Source: Arthrobacter castelli DSM 16402
GTDB lineage: Bacteria; Actinomycetota; Actinomycetes; Actinomycetales; Micrococcaceae
NCBI RefSeq assembly: GCF_000430705.1
Contig: NZ_AUMN01000028.1
Location: forward strand, 1-59,029
Length of the DNA: 59,029 nt
Direction of reading: 5' to 3'
The position numbers and the translations under genes are program-made. Of the stretch, positions 34,384-43,219 are shown piece by piece (positions within the stretch are counted from its first letter, which is position 1; the number at the start of each line of letters is the position of its first letter). Below the pieces are notes generated by a model, which did no database searches, had not been told where the DNA came from, and saw only the letters and a list, made by a program, of their open reading frames with translations.

Positions 34384-35613
34384 CTATGCTGATGTCGATT
34401 GTTTCGGTGCGACCCCGCTTTTGGGCCTGGTTTCGCTTGTTAGGTAGACCGTGGCGGCGGCGGTGAGCGTGACGGTGGCGAGGACGAGCCCAAGGTTGGC
34501 GCTGTCGGATTTGTCGGCGAGGATGCCGGCCAAGACGGGGCCCACGCTTTGTCCGAAGGCGAATGTGATGGTCAGTACGGCAATTCCTGAATTCCATGAT
34601 GTCGCCGGAAGTCGGCGGCGGGCGAGATGGGCCATGCCGGCGGGCACGGCAAGGAAAGAGCTGCCGAAGATCACGGCGGAGATTAGCCCAGCGGCGAGTT
34701 CGCCGGTGAGCAGGGGCAGCAATGCGCCGAGAACGAGGACGGTGCTCATCAGAGCGAGGGTGTGGCCGGAGCGCAGCCGCTCGAGGAGCCGGCCCCACAG
34801 GGGTACGCCGGCCACCACGGCGATCCCGAGCAGGGTCCAGAAGGCGGTGACCTGTCCGGGGGTAAAGCCTGCGGCTTTCAGATCGGCTATGACGAAGGTG
34901 ATGTAGGCGATGTAGCCACCTCCGAACAGGAAGTAGCCGAGTCCGGGTAGTAATAGTGGCTTGATACGTCGGGGGTCACGCTTCTTGTTGGCTGGTGCTG
35001 GCGGGTCTGGTTCGGTGGTGCGTAGCAGCGCCGGCAGAGCGGCGATTAGACTTGCTGCGGCCAGCGCAGCCATGCTGACCCACGCCCAGCGCCAGCCGTT
35101 GGGTCCGGTGGCCTCGAGCAGCGGAGGCACCAGCAGGCCGGTGACGATGATGCCGGCGCCGGCACCGGCGGTGTAGGCATTGAGCAGGGTTCCCGCGCGG
35201 GTTTGAGTGTGTTGGGCGAGTTTAGCAACCAGGCCGGTGCCGGCGATGAAGGTAACTGCTGAACCAATACCGGCCGCCAAGCGTAGCAGCAGTTGCAGCC
35301 TAAAGCTGTCGGTGAATGCGGCGCCCAGCAGGGCGGCCGCGGCCAGGGCCATGCCGGCGGCGAAGCTGCGCCGGCTGCCGAGTCGCTGGGTCAGGGGTGC
35401 TGCGACGATGGCACCGGCTAAATAGCCGAGTGCGTTGGCGGTGTTCATCGTCCCGGCCTGCCCGAAACTCCACCCCAGGTCGGTCCGCATCGCCGGCAGC
35501 AGCAGGCTGTAGGCGAATCTGGTCAGTCCGAGGGCAACGGCCGGGCCGAATGCCAGCCCCAGCGTCAACCGCATTGCGCTTGTCCCGGTCGATGATCCGG
35601 CGGGCTCAGCCAT
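34384..35613 (-). CDS. MFS transporter (YbfB/YjiJ family)
   Basis: The protein has 409 residues and twelve helices. The first repeat begins 'GLAFGPAVALGLTRFAYSLL' and 'PAMRTDLGWSFGQAGTMNTA', the hallmark of the YbfB/YjiJ group. ATG 35613 overlaps the stop of the upstream TetR gene by 8 nt, so the two are one operon. It is presumably an exporter controlled by that TetR. Confidence 0.87.
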   Translation of the reverse strand: MAEPAGSSTGTSAMRLTLGLAFGPAVALGLTRFAYSLLLPAMRTDLGWSFGQAGTMNTANALGYLAGAIVAAPLTQRLGSRRSFAAGMALAAAALLGAAFTDSFRLQLLLRLAAGIGSAVTFIAGTGLVAKLAQHTQTRAGTLLNAYTAGAGAGIIVTGLLVPPLLEATGPNGWRWAWVSMAALAAASLIAALPALLRTTEPDPPAPANKKRDPRRIKPLLLPGLGYFLFGGGYIAYITFVIADLKAAGFTPGQVTAFWTLLGIAVVAGVPLWGRLLERLRSGHTLALMSTVLVLGALLPLLTGELAAGLISAVIFGSSFLAVPAGMAHLARRRLPATSWNSGIAVLTITFAFGQSVGPVLAGILADKSDSANLGLVLATVTLTAAATVYLTSETRPKSGVAPKQSTSA

Positions 35614-36217
35614 GACACTGTTCGTTCCGATACTGGGATGCTGTGACCAGGGTGGCTGCGGCCCGCTTGGCTCCAGCAGCTGCGCCCAAGTCACCCTCGA
35701 CGCTTACCCGGGCGCTGACGCCGTCGATCAATAATAGCAACGCCTCGCCGAACTCGGCTGGCTCCGCGACGCCGGCTTCGCGTGCAAGGTCCGTGAGCCG
35801 GTTCCGCATCCAGCGCTTATGGTTGGTGATCACTGCCCGAGCCGGATCGGCCGGATCGGGGATTTCAGCCGCGGCGTTGAGGAATCCGCATCCCCGTATG
35901 CCCGACTCGGCGAGCCAACTCGCAAGCCAATCGAATACCGATAGCAACCGCGTCTCCGCGTCCCCGTCGACCTGGGTCAGGTAAACTTCCCAGGAGCTTC
36001 GCTGGGCATCGTGCCGCCGTTCCAGCACCTTGGCCACCAAGGCACGCTTCGATCCGAACTGTGCATACAGCGTAGGTTTTGACACCCCGGCCCGAGCAGC
36101 GATGGTATCCACCCCGGTTGCCGCAATGCCCTCCCTGTAGAACACCTCGGCAGCCACCCGCAGCAACCTCTCACCGGCCGGCGTCATCAACCCCGAATCG
36201 TCAGACATGGACATCAT
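35606..36217 (-). CDS. TetR-family regulator
   Basis: The protein has 203 residues, with helix-turn-helix 'GVDTIAARAGVSKPTLYAQF' and 'FDWLASWLAESGIRGCGFLN' in the ligand domain, similar to the TetR at 23987. It is co-transcribed with the MFS gene. Start Met is 36217, 36214 or 36208; no ribosome site is visible and a palindrome overlaps the start. Confidence 0.87.
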   Translation of the reverse strand: MMSMSDDSGLMTPAGERLLRVAAEVFYREGIAATGVDTIAARAGVSKPTLYAQFGSKRALVAKVLERRHDAQRSSWEVYLTQVDGDAETRLLSVFDWLASWLAESGIRGCGFLNAAAEIPDPADPARAVITNHKRWMRNRLTDLAREAGVAEPAEFGEALLLLIDGVSARVSVEGDLGAAAGAKRAAATLVTASQYRNEQCHG

Positions 36218-36232
36218 ACTAACAGGTCAGTA
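36217..36232. promoter_or_regulatory. TetR operator overlapping its start
   Basis: TACTAACAGGTCAGTA is an imperfect palindrome (TACTnAC...GTnAGTA type) typical of TetR sites. It reaches into the first codon, so it would block initiation directly. Confidence 0.6.
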
Positions 36233-36362
36233 AACCTCCTTGCCGGCGTTGCTGCAACCATACGGACAAGCAGGGCGGACGACGTTTGCCCATTTCAACG
36301 CGTGACTGGAGTTGGTGCAGACCGCATCCTCCAAATGAGAGCCGCCCTTCAGCCACTGCCCA

Positions 36363-37802
36363 CTATGCGATGACCGCCAGCCAGAGGCCGGCGCCGATTC
36401 CGAGCAGCACGGAGGCTATTGCTGTTGCGTGGACGGTCACCGCAGGTGCTGCCAGCACCGGCACACTGGTTGAATCTGTGCCCGCCTGGCGGTCGGAACC
36501 GGCGAACGCGGCGCGTGCTGCGGGGGCGATCCACCTAAGGTAGTAGAAGAGGCTGGCGATGGTATTGACGGCGGCCAGGACGAATAACCAGATGAGGTTC
36601 CCGTCGGCGGTGGCCGTGAAGATGGCCAGTTTGCCGACAAAAACTGCCGTCGGTGGTGTTCCCACCAGTCCCAGCAGGACCACAGTCAGGCTGAGCACCA
36701 GCCACGGACGCCATCGCACACCGTTGGCCCACTGTTCGATCTGCCCTGCTTTGGGCAAGGCAGATGCCGCGGCAAAGGCCCCCAGATTCGTGACGGCATA
36801 TGCGGCCAGGTAGATGCTCAGTGCGGGAACGGTGTAAACGCTGTGCCCGGCGACAGCGACGACCATGAACATGTAGCCGACCTGGCTGACTGTGGAGTAG
36901 GCCAGCAACCGCAGCACTTCGGTTTGTTGGAAGGCGGCCAGGTTACCCAGGGTCATGCTGGCCGCGGCGATGACGGCGACCAACAGCGGAACGTCAAGGG
37001 AGACCTGGGCGAAGGGTTCGGCCACCAGCCGGAACGCGGCAGCCACGGCTCCGAGTTTGGGAATGGTGGTGATGAACGCCGCCATGACGGGGGTGGTTCC
37101 CGCTGTGACGTCGGGGACCCAGAAGTGTACCGGCACGGCTCCTGCTTTGAATGCCATGCCTGCCAGTACACCGATAATTCCGAGGGCCACGAGCGGTGTT
37201 GGCGCTTGCGGCAGTGCCGCGGCGAGTTCACGGTAGTTGCCGGTGCCGGCTGCCAGCATCAGTGCTGCGATGCCCACCAGCATGAGTACTCCGACCAAGG
37301 CGCCCATGAGGTAATACTTCAGGGTCGCCTCCACTCCCCTGCTGTCCTTGGCGAAGCCGGCAAGGGCATACAGCGGGATGCTGGCCAGCAAGTAGGACGC
37401 TGCCAGCATCAGCAGGTCATTGCTGGCGGCCAGGGCGATGGCGCCCAGCGCTGCGAGCATCATCAGCACGTAGGCTTCTGTTTCACGCGGATGTCCGGAA
37501 AGCCAGGATGAGGCCAGGAGCACGGCCGTGGCGGTGGCGAGGGCGACGGTGATGCGGACGACACCGGTGGTGGTGTCGATCATCCAGCTGTCGTCAAAGA
37601 CTGCTTTGTCCGGCTGGGCCAGGTCGATAGCGGCGGCGAGGGCGCTGCCCAAGGCCGCCACCACGATCACGGTACGGACTCTGGCTTGCCGGCCTCGTGG
37701 TGTCCATAGGCCCAGCAACAGTCCCGCCACGGCTCCGAAGAGAAGCAGGATTTCCGGCAGCAGGTCCAAGGGGTTGGCCGACATTGCTTCCATACCCGTC
37801 AT
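36363..37802 (-). CDS. nuoN: NADH-quinone oxidoreductase subunit N-like antiporter subunit
   Basis: The protein has 479 residues and about fourteen helices. It carries the proton-channel core typical of NuoN ('MAFKAGAVPVHFWVPDVTAG' with the conserved Lys, and 'YSTVSQVGYMFMVVAVAGHS'). It is the last gene of the eight-gene operon, starting in an ATGA overlap with nuoM. In normal complex I it is one of three antiporter-like pump subunits. No electron-input module is encoded with it. Confidence 0.88.
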   Translation of the reverse strand: MTGMEAMSANPLDLLPEILLLFGAVAGLLLGLWTPRGRQARVRTVIVVAALGSALAAAIDLAQPDKAVFDDSWMIDTTTGVVRITVALATATAVLLASSWLSGHPRETEAYVLMMLAALGAIALAASNDLLMLAASYLLASIPLYALAGFAKDSRGVEATLKYYLMGALVGVLMLVGIAALMLAAGTGNYRELAAALPQAPTPLVALGIIGVLAGMAFKAGAVPVHFWVPDVTAGTTPVMAAFITTIPKLGAVAAAFRLVAEPFAQVSLDVPLLVAVIAAASMTLGNLAAFQQTEVLRLLAYSTVSQVGYMFMVVAVAGHSVYTVPALSIYLAAYAVTNLGAFAAASALPKAGQIEQWANGVRWRPWLVLSLTVVLLGLVGTPPTAVFVGKLAIFTATADGNLIWLFVLAAVNTIASLFYYLRWIAPAARAAFAGSDRQAGTDSTSVPVLAAPAVTVHATAIASVLLGIGAGLWLAVIA

Positions 37803-39460
37803 CGGCCCGCCAGAGAGCTCAGCGCTGCCGCAGCTGGTTCGATGACGTCCAGCAACGGTCTGGGGAACAGCCCAATCATGATGGAGAGCACCAGCAGCGG
37901 GACGGTCGCCACCAACTCCCGCCCGTGGAGGTCTTTAAACGTGGCCTGTGAGACGGTGTCATCGTCCACCGCCGTGGTCACGTTTCTGTCCCTGCGTGCC
38001 GGCTGTTGTCCGGTCTCGGTCGGCTCGGCCGGACTCACTACACCAGCGTGCCGACCATTGGTTGCACGGTTGGCGGGTTCCTCTGCCGGGTTGGGGACTT
38101 GGGTCTTGCCGGAGAGCAACCGTTGCAGCGCCACGAGGAACAAGCCGGCGGTGATGACGATACCGGTGACCGCGATGACAGTGGCCACCGGCGCAGCCTG
38201 CAGCGAACCGGTGAAGATCTGGAATTCTGCAATGAACGCGGACAGGCCGGGCAGACCGAGCGAACCGAACGCGGCCACCCCGAGGGCGGCAGCGAAGATT
38301 GGTGCGGGGCGCGCCAGCCCGCCCCATCGGTCGAAGGCGTAGGTGCCGCCGCGGGAGAACAGCACACCGGTGAGGAGAAACAGGCTTCCGGTGAGCAGGG
38401 CGTGGCTGACCATTTGCACCATGGCACCGGTGACGGCGATTGCTCTGGCTTGTTCGTCGGCCTGGGCCACGAGGCCGGCCGCTCCGAGACCGAGCAGAAT
38501 GTAGCCCATGTGGTTCACGGAGGTGTAGGCGATCATCCGTTTGACATCTGTTTGGGCCAGGGCGGTGAAGGCACCCCAGAGCACGCTGACCACGCCGGCG
38601 ATGACGATGATCATGGCCCAGCGTTGCCAGGCGTCGGGCAGCATTGGCATCGCAATGCGGACAAAACCGTAGGTTCCCAATTTCAGCAGCACCCCGGCGA
38701 GGATGGCCGAACCAGCGGCCGGCGCGTCGGTGTGGGCATCGGGCAGCCAGGTGTGGAACGGGAACAACGGCGTCTTCACCGCCAGGCCAATGCATATGGC
38801 CAGCAGGACCAGGCCGGCGGCAAGCGGCGAATCGATCAGCGGCGGGTTGGCCGCCAGAGCCACCATGTCGAAGGTGCGGTTCTCGCTGCCCAGGAAGAGG
38901 CCGATGAATCCCACCAGCAGGGCCAGGGAGCCAACGAACGTGTAGATGAAGAACTTGAGTGCACTGCGGCGCCGGTTCCCGTGTCCCCACCCGGCGATGA
39001 CAAAGTACATGCCCACGATCGACAGATCGAAGAAGACGAAGAACAGGATCAGGTCCAATGCGGCGAACGTACCGATCGAAGCAGTCTGCAGGAAGAGGAA
39101 CAGCGCTGCATAGCTGCGGGGACGTTTCTGTTCCCGCAGGGACCAGATGGCAGCGGCCAGAAACAGTACGGCCGTGACCGCGATCAGGGGCAACGACAGG
39201 CCGTCGACGCCCACATGGTAGGAGGCATCCACGGTGGGGATCCAGCGGATCTTCACCTCATAAGCGATACCGTCCACGATTCCCGACGGTGCCGCGGCAC
39301 TATTGGAGGCGAATCCGGCCCACATGCCCACGATCAGGGCCAGGTCGATGGCGGCAACGATCACCCAGAGCCAGGAGGCGGCCCGATTGGACAAGGCAGG
39401 GAAGGCGAGCAGCATCCCGGCGGCAACCACGGGCAGGAAGATGACGACAGAGAGCAGCAT
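37799..39460 (-). CDS. nuoM: NADH-quinone oxidoreductase subunit M-like
   Basis: The protein has 553 residues. The discontinuous-helix Lys is kept near residue 229 ('AVKTPLFPFHTWLPDAHTDA'). The helix 5 acid, Glu in standard NuoM, is Asp145 here ('FFVFFDLSIVGMYFVIAGWG'). A polar insert near residues 460-510 ('NPAEEPANRATNGRHAG') is not typical. It follows nuoL by 2 bp and overlaps nuoN. Confidence 0.88.
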   Translation of the reverse strand: MLLSVVIFLPVVAAGMLLAFPALSNRAASWLWVIVAAIDLALIVGMWAGFASNSAAAPSGIVDGIAYEVKIRWIPTVDASYHVGVDGLSLPLIAVTAVLFLAAAIWSLREQKRPRSYAALFLFLQTASIGTFAALDLILFFVFFDLSIVGMYFVIAGWGHGNRRRSALKFFIYTFVGSLALLVGFIGLFLGSENRTFDMVALAANPPLIDSPLAAGLVLLAICIGLAVKTPLFPFHTWLPDAHTDAPAAGSAILAGVLLKLGTYGFVRIAMPMLPDAWQRWAMIIVIAGVVSVLWGAFTALAQTDVKRMIAYTSVNHMGYILLGLGAAGLVAQADEQARAIAVTGAMVQMVSHALLTGSLFLLTGVLFSRGGTYAFDRWGGLARPAPIFAAALGVAAFGSLGLPGLSAFIAEFQIFTGSLQAAPVATVIAVTGIVITAGLFLVALQRLLSGKTQVPNPAEEPANRATNGRHAGVVSPAEPTETGQQPARRDRNVTTAVDDDTVSQATFKDLHGRELVATVPLLVLSIMIGLFPRPLLDVIEPAAAALSSLAGR

Positions 39461-39462
39461 GG

Positions 39463-41328
39463 TTACCTCACGACGATCAGTAGGAGAAACAGGGCACCGA
39501 ACCCGATGGCGGCCTGCAGGTAATACTGGTGCACCAGCCCGGTCTGTGGACGCCGCATCGCGGCCCCGGCCCGCCGGGTTGCGGATCCAATAGTTCGCAC
39601 AGCCCCGTCGATGACCCGGTGATCGGCCTGGCCGATCACCACCGCGCCGCGCCGAACGGTGGCCGCAAATGCCAGGACACCACGGTCGATCACCCGCTCA
39701 TCGATGACGGTCACCGCGCGGCCGGCAGCCAGCCAGGGACTCGCAGAGAGAAGATGTCCCAGTCCGGCCCAACGGGCCAAGGGCGTGCGCTCCAGTCCAC
39801 CCAGCCGCGACCGCAACGCAATCGTTCCCACGAGCACTGACACGGCCAACAGGCCGGAGATGAGGAATCCGGCCCATCCCGGCGATGGTTGGCCTTCGGC
39901 ATCGAGCACAACCTTGGCCGCTTCGGCGACCGGGTGAAGGGCAAGGGCGCCGAGAACGATGGTGGCAACGGCCAGGACTGCAGCCGCAGCAGCGGCGGGG
40001 CGCGGCACTGTGCGTGTGCCGGGTTCTTCGGCGTCCAACCCGACGGCGGTTTCGGGACGGGCGAGGATGATGATCAGGATCTTTCCGGCGTAAACGGCCG
40101 CGAGACCGGCTGCGGCGAGAGATACGATGTGTAGAGGCGCGCCCTCGACCCCGGCAAGAACCTCGTCCTTGGTGACCCATAGAGACAGGGGCGGGACTCC
40201 GGCCAGCGCCACCGTGGCGATGACCCCGGCGGCTCCGATGCCCCGATAACGACGGGCGGCACCCCGAAGACCGGTAAGTTGTTTGGTGCCCAGAGCACTC
40301 AGCCACGCCCCGGCTGCGATGAACAGGCCCGCCTTTACCCCGGCGTGGGCCACGAGCTGGGCGGTTCCGCCCGCGGTGGTGCCGACACCGGCGGCGAGGA
40401 CCACGAATCCGATCTGCGCGCCGGTGCTGGCTGCCAGTAGTTGCTTGAGGTCTTTCTGGGCCGCCGCGACGGCACCGAGCACCAGGGCGGTGACTGCCCC
40501 GACCCACGCCGCGGTCTCAGCGGACCACCCGGTGGACTCGAGCAAGGGTTGGGTCCGCAGCAACAGGTAAACGCCGGCGGCGACCATCGTCGCCGAATGC
40601 AGCAGGGCGCTGACCGGACTCGGTCCTTCCATCGCCGCCGAGAGCCAGGCGGAGAAGGGAAGCTGCGCAGATTTACCCAGGGCGGCAAGGAGGATTCCGG
40701 CGGCGGCCACGTGTTTCCAGCCCCCGTCCGCCGCGGCCAAGTCGTCCATTGCCAGTGTGCCGGTACCCGCCAGTGCGGCCCCCGCGGCCACATACAGGCC
40801 GATGTCACCGGCGCGGGTGGTCACGAAGGCTTTGGTACCGGCTGCCATCTTGCCCGGGACATTCCACCAGTATCCGATCAGCGTGTAGGAGGTGGCGCCC
40901 ATGACTTCCCACGCCACCAAAAGAGCCGGCACGGTGGTGGCCGTAACGGTGACGAGCATCGCGGCGGTGAACAGCAGCAGGTACCCGAAGAACCGGGCCC
41001 GTGGTGCGTGCCTGGGCAGGTCGACCACCGCGAAAAGCACCACCATGGCGGCGACCAGTGCCACCGTGATGATGAGCACAGCCGAGAGGCCGTCCACTGC
41101 CACCGCGAAGTCGCCGCCTTCCACCATGCCGATAAACGGCATGGACAGGTCAGGGCCGGTCGCGGCAGTCAACACGGCCAGGGCCACGACGAGTACGGAC
41201 GCAATCAAGGCAACCGGGCCAGCGGCGCGATCAGCGCGCCGGCCGGCCAGCAGCAACAGGGTCCCCAATCCCGCGGGGACAAACACCAGCGCGGCCAGAC
41301 CAGCGGTTGTTAACGACCCCGGATTCAT
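39463..41328 (-). CDS. nuoL: NADH-quinone oxidoreductase subunit L-like
   Basis: The protein has 621 residues with the NuoL core: Glu141 in 'LLVAWEVMGATSYTLIGYW', Lys219 in 'LGKSAQLPFSAWLSAAMEGP' and 'PVSALLHSATMVAAGVYLLL'. The C-terminus retains a long lateral region and an end helix ('QYYLQAAIGFGALFLLLIVV' type). Pump residues are therefore present although the redox arm is missing from the cluster. Confidence 0.9.
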   Translation of the reverse strand: MNPGSLTTAGLAALVFVPAGLGTLLLLAGRRADRAAGPVALIASVLVVALAVLTAATGPDLSMPFIGMVEGGDFAVAVDGLSAVLIITVALVAAMVVLFAVVDLPRHAPRARFFGYLLLFTAAMLVTVTATTVPALLVAWEVMGATSYTLIGYWWNVPGKMAAGTKAFVTTRAGDIGLYVAAGAALAGTGTLAMDDLAAADGGWKHVAAAGILLAALGKSAQLPFSAWLSAAMEGPSPVSALLHSATMVAAGVYLLLRTQPLLESTGWSAETAAWVGAVTALVLGAVAAAQKDLKQLLAASTGAQIGFVVLAAGVGTTAGGTAQLVAHAGVKAGLFIAAGAWLSALGTKQLTGLRGAARRYRGIGAAGVIATVALAGVPPLSLWVTKDEVLAGVEGAPLHIVSLAAAGLAAVYAGKILIIILARPETAVGLDAEEPGTRTVPRPAAAAAAVLAVATIVLGALALHPVAEAAKVVLDAEGQPSPGWAGFLISGLLAVSVLVGTIALRSRLGGLERTPLARWAGLGHLLSASPWLAAGRAVTVIDERVIDRGVLAFAATVRRGAVVIGQADHRVIDGAVRTIGSATRRAGAAMRRPQTGLVHQYYLQAAIGFGALFLLLIVVR

Positions 41329-41642
41329 CCGCTCAGCTCCGAGGCATCATCGACCATATCGACCTGACGTGCACGGTAAATCGCCAGCGTGGCCGCGAAA
41401 CCCATCGCCATCTCCACCGCCATCACCACCAGGGCAACGACGACCAGCATTTGCGCATCGGGCAACTCCGGAGACAGGAAAAACCAGGCAGCGCCGGCGG
41501 CGAGTATCACGCCGTTGACGATGAGTTCCAGGCCCATCATCACCATCACGATCGACTGCTGGGACAACGCGCCAAAAAGACCGACTCCGATCAGCGCCGC
41601 GGCAACAGTGAGGATCAGCTGCAGAATCACCGTCTCACTCAT
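41325..41642 (-). CDS. nuoK: NADH-quinone oxidoreductase subunit K-like
   Basis: The protein has 105 residues and three helices. Both buried glutamates of NuoK are present, Glu39 in 'MGLELIVNGV' and Glu77 in 'MAVEMAMGFAATLAIYR'. It overlaps its neighbours on both sides by ATGA-type junctions. Confidence 0.9.
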   Translation of the reverse strand: MSETVILQLILTVAAALIGVGLFGALSQQSIVMVMMGLELIVNGVILAAGAAWFFLSPELPDAQMLVVVALVVMAVEMAMGFAATLAIYRARQVDMVDDASELSG

Positions 41643-42208
41643 TTGAGACCCCCGCCGGTCGGGTCCTTTGGTCTGGCATTCCTCAGGTCAGCGCCGAAAC
41701 GATCGTAGCGTCCACGATGGGTGGCCAGGACAGTGCCGGAAATAATAGTGGCGAACAGGCCGATGCCGATGACCAGCATCACCAACATGTGGCTGCCCAT
41801 GATCGCCCCGCCTAATTGCCGGGTGCTGTCGGCCGGCAGACTGCCTGTACGTGAAGGCCAGTCAATGGTCCAAATTCCCACCGTCAGCACGGCGAAAACG
41901 GTGATACCGGCGGCTGCCGAAGCGCGGCCGTTATGGACCATGGTCATCGGCATCAAACCGGCTGGATTCATCATGAACATAATCATGAAAACCACCATGA
42001 TCAGCATCTCGATGGTCATCATCAATGCGGTCACTACGCCGAGGTAGGTCAGCTCCAGGGCCAGCAACATCCCGGCCACGGCAAGGAACGACACCAGCAG
42101 TGCGAATGTGGCCCGGGCCATGGAATCCACCACGAACACCGCGACCCCGGCAGCCACGGATAACAGCCCCAGCGCCGCCACAGCCACCACGGACAATTCA
42201 TTCAGCAT
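41639..42208 (-). CDS. nuoJ: NADH-quinone oxidoreductase subunit J-like
   Basis: The protein has 189 residues and five helices with 'MARATFALLVSFLAVAGMLL' and 'LELTYLGVVTALMMTIEMLI' matching the NuoJ pi-bulge region. ATG 42208 has a strong GGAGGGTG site; a GTG at 42253 directly after the nuoH stop is the alternative. A His/Met-containing middle helix 'MFMMNPAGLMPMTMVHNGR' replaces the usual loop. Confidence 0.87.
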   Translation of the reverse strand: MLNELSVVAVAALGLLSVAAGVAVFVVDSMARATFALLVSFLAVAGMLLALELTYLGVVTALMMTIEMLIMVVFMIMFMMNPAGLMPMTMVHNGRASAAAGITVFAVLTVGIWTIDWPSRTGSLPADSTRQLGGAIMGSHMLVMLVIGIGLFATIISGTVLATHRGRYDRFGADLRNARPKDPTGGGLK

Positions 42209-42253
42209 TGGTACACCCTCCCGGACTGCTCCCGATCCTGTAGTTTCCGACAC

Positions 42254-43219
42254 TCACGGGTAGAACCCCCATATCACCAACAGTCCCACCATCAGTGTTT
42301 GCAACAGCGTTGCCGGTACCAGCACCATCCAGGCGAACTCTACAAACCGGTCCGGACGCAATAACGGGACGCGGCGGCCCACCGCAGCAACCGCGGCCAT
42401 CACGGCGAAGGTTTTGAGCAGGTACCACACCGGCTCACCCAGCCACGGCCCGGCACCGCCGCCCAGGAACAACGCCACAGCCATGGCAGCCGCAGCCCCC
42501 AGGAAGACCGCCCGCCCCGCCTGGACCACCAGCCGGTCCACCCCGGAAAGCTCCGATATCACCCCCGAGGCGATGTCCGCCCCGGCCGGCGCTGCGAAAG
42601 GGCCCCAAAACGTGAACGCCGCCGCGCTGGCCAAAAACACCACAAATGCCACCGGCATGGTCACCACAAACCACAGGTTCTCCTGGGCAGCGACGATGCC
42701 CGTGGTGCGCAGCGAATCCGCACCAAGCCCGGCAGTGATCAACGCGAACATCAGTGGCAGCTCATACGCCAGGCCCTGCGCCAGGAACCGGTACCCGCCC
42801 ACCAGGGCGTGCACGGCGTTGGGTCCCCACCCCACCAGCCACACCGCGGCCCACAGCAGGGCCTCCATCGCGTTGAACCAGACTAAATCGGCACTGGTCG
42901 TCAACAAGGTCCGCCCGCCGATCGGCACGACGGCCAGGGACAAGACCGCGAGAACAGGCACCGCCACGATGCCGGCGCGCCACAGCAACCGGTCCGGGGA
43001 GAGTGTGGTCCGGCGCTGCTGGATTAACCACCGCAGGGATGTGCGGAACGGCTCGGCCGCACTACGAACTCTGGCGCCGTTGATGGCGACATTGTCCACT
43101 ATTGCGAATACCGTCCCCAGAACCAGAGCGGCCGCAACGACGGCCAGCACAGCAGGCACCAGCCCCCACGCGGCAGCCAGACTCAGCGGCTCTGCCCCGC
43201 TGACACCCGGATCAGGCAT
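42254..43219 (-). CDS. nuoH: Divergent NADH-quinone oxidoreductase subunit H-like
   Basis: The protein has 321 residues. The NuoH helix 'ALVGGYRFLAQGLAYELPLM' with the conserved Tyr-Glu and the 'SGVISELSGVDRLVVQAGR' segment (normally around TEYSG) identify it. The first-loop ERKLLARxQ-type motif and the acidic FDxPEAExELV loop that line the quinone and proton entry path in complex I are not recognisable (here 'FAAPAGADIAS'). It overlaps the His-rich gene by 8 nt. Confidence 0.8.
   Translation of the reverse strand: MPDPGVSGAEPLSLAAAWGLVPAVLAVVAAALVLGTVFAIVDNVAINGARVRSAAEPFRTSLRWLIQQRRTTLSPDRLLWRAGIVAVPVLAVLSLAVVPIGGRTLLTTSADLVWFNAMEALLWAAVWLVGWGPNAVHALVGGYRFLAQGLAYELPLMFALITAGLGADSLRTTGIVAAQENLWFVVTMPVAFVVFLASAAAFTFWGPFAAPAGADIASGVISELSGVDRLVVQAGRAVFLGAAAAMAVALFLGGGAGPWLGEPVWYLLKTFAVMAAVAAVGRRVPLLRPDRFVEFAWMVLVPATLLQTLMVGLLVIWGFYP

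Noticed and set aside
38006-39523. 505-aa plus-strand frame opposite nuoM
   Set aside because: Shadow frame rich in Gly, Gln, His and Asp from complementing hydrophobic codons; nuoM is unambiguous.
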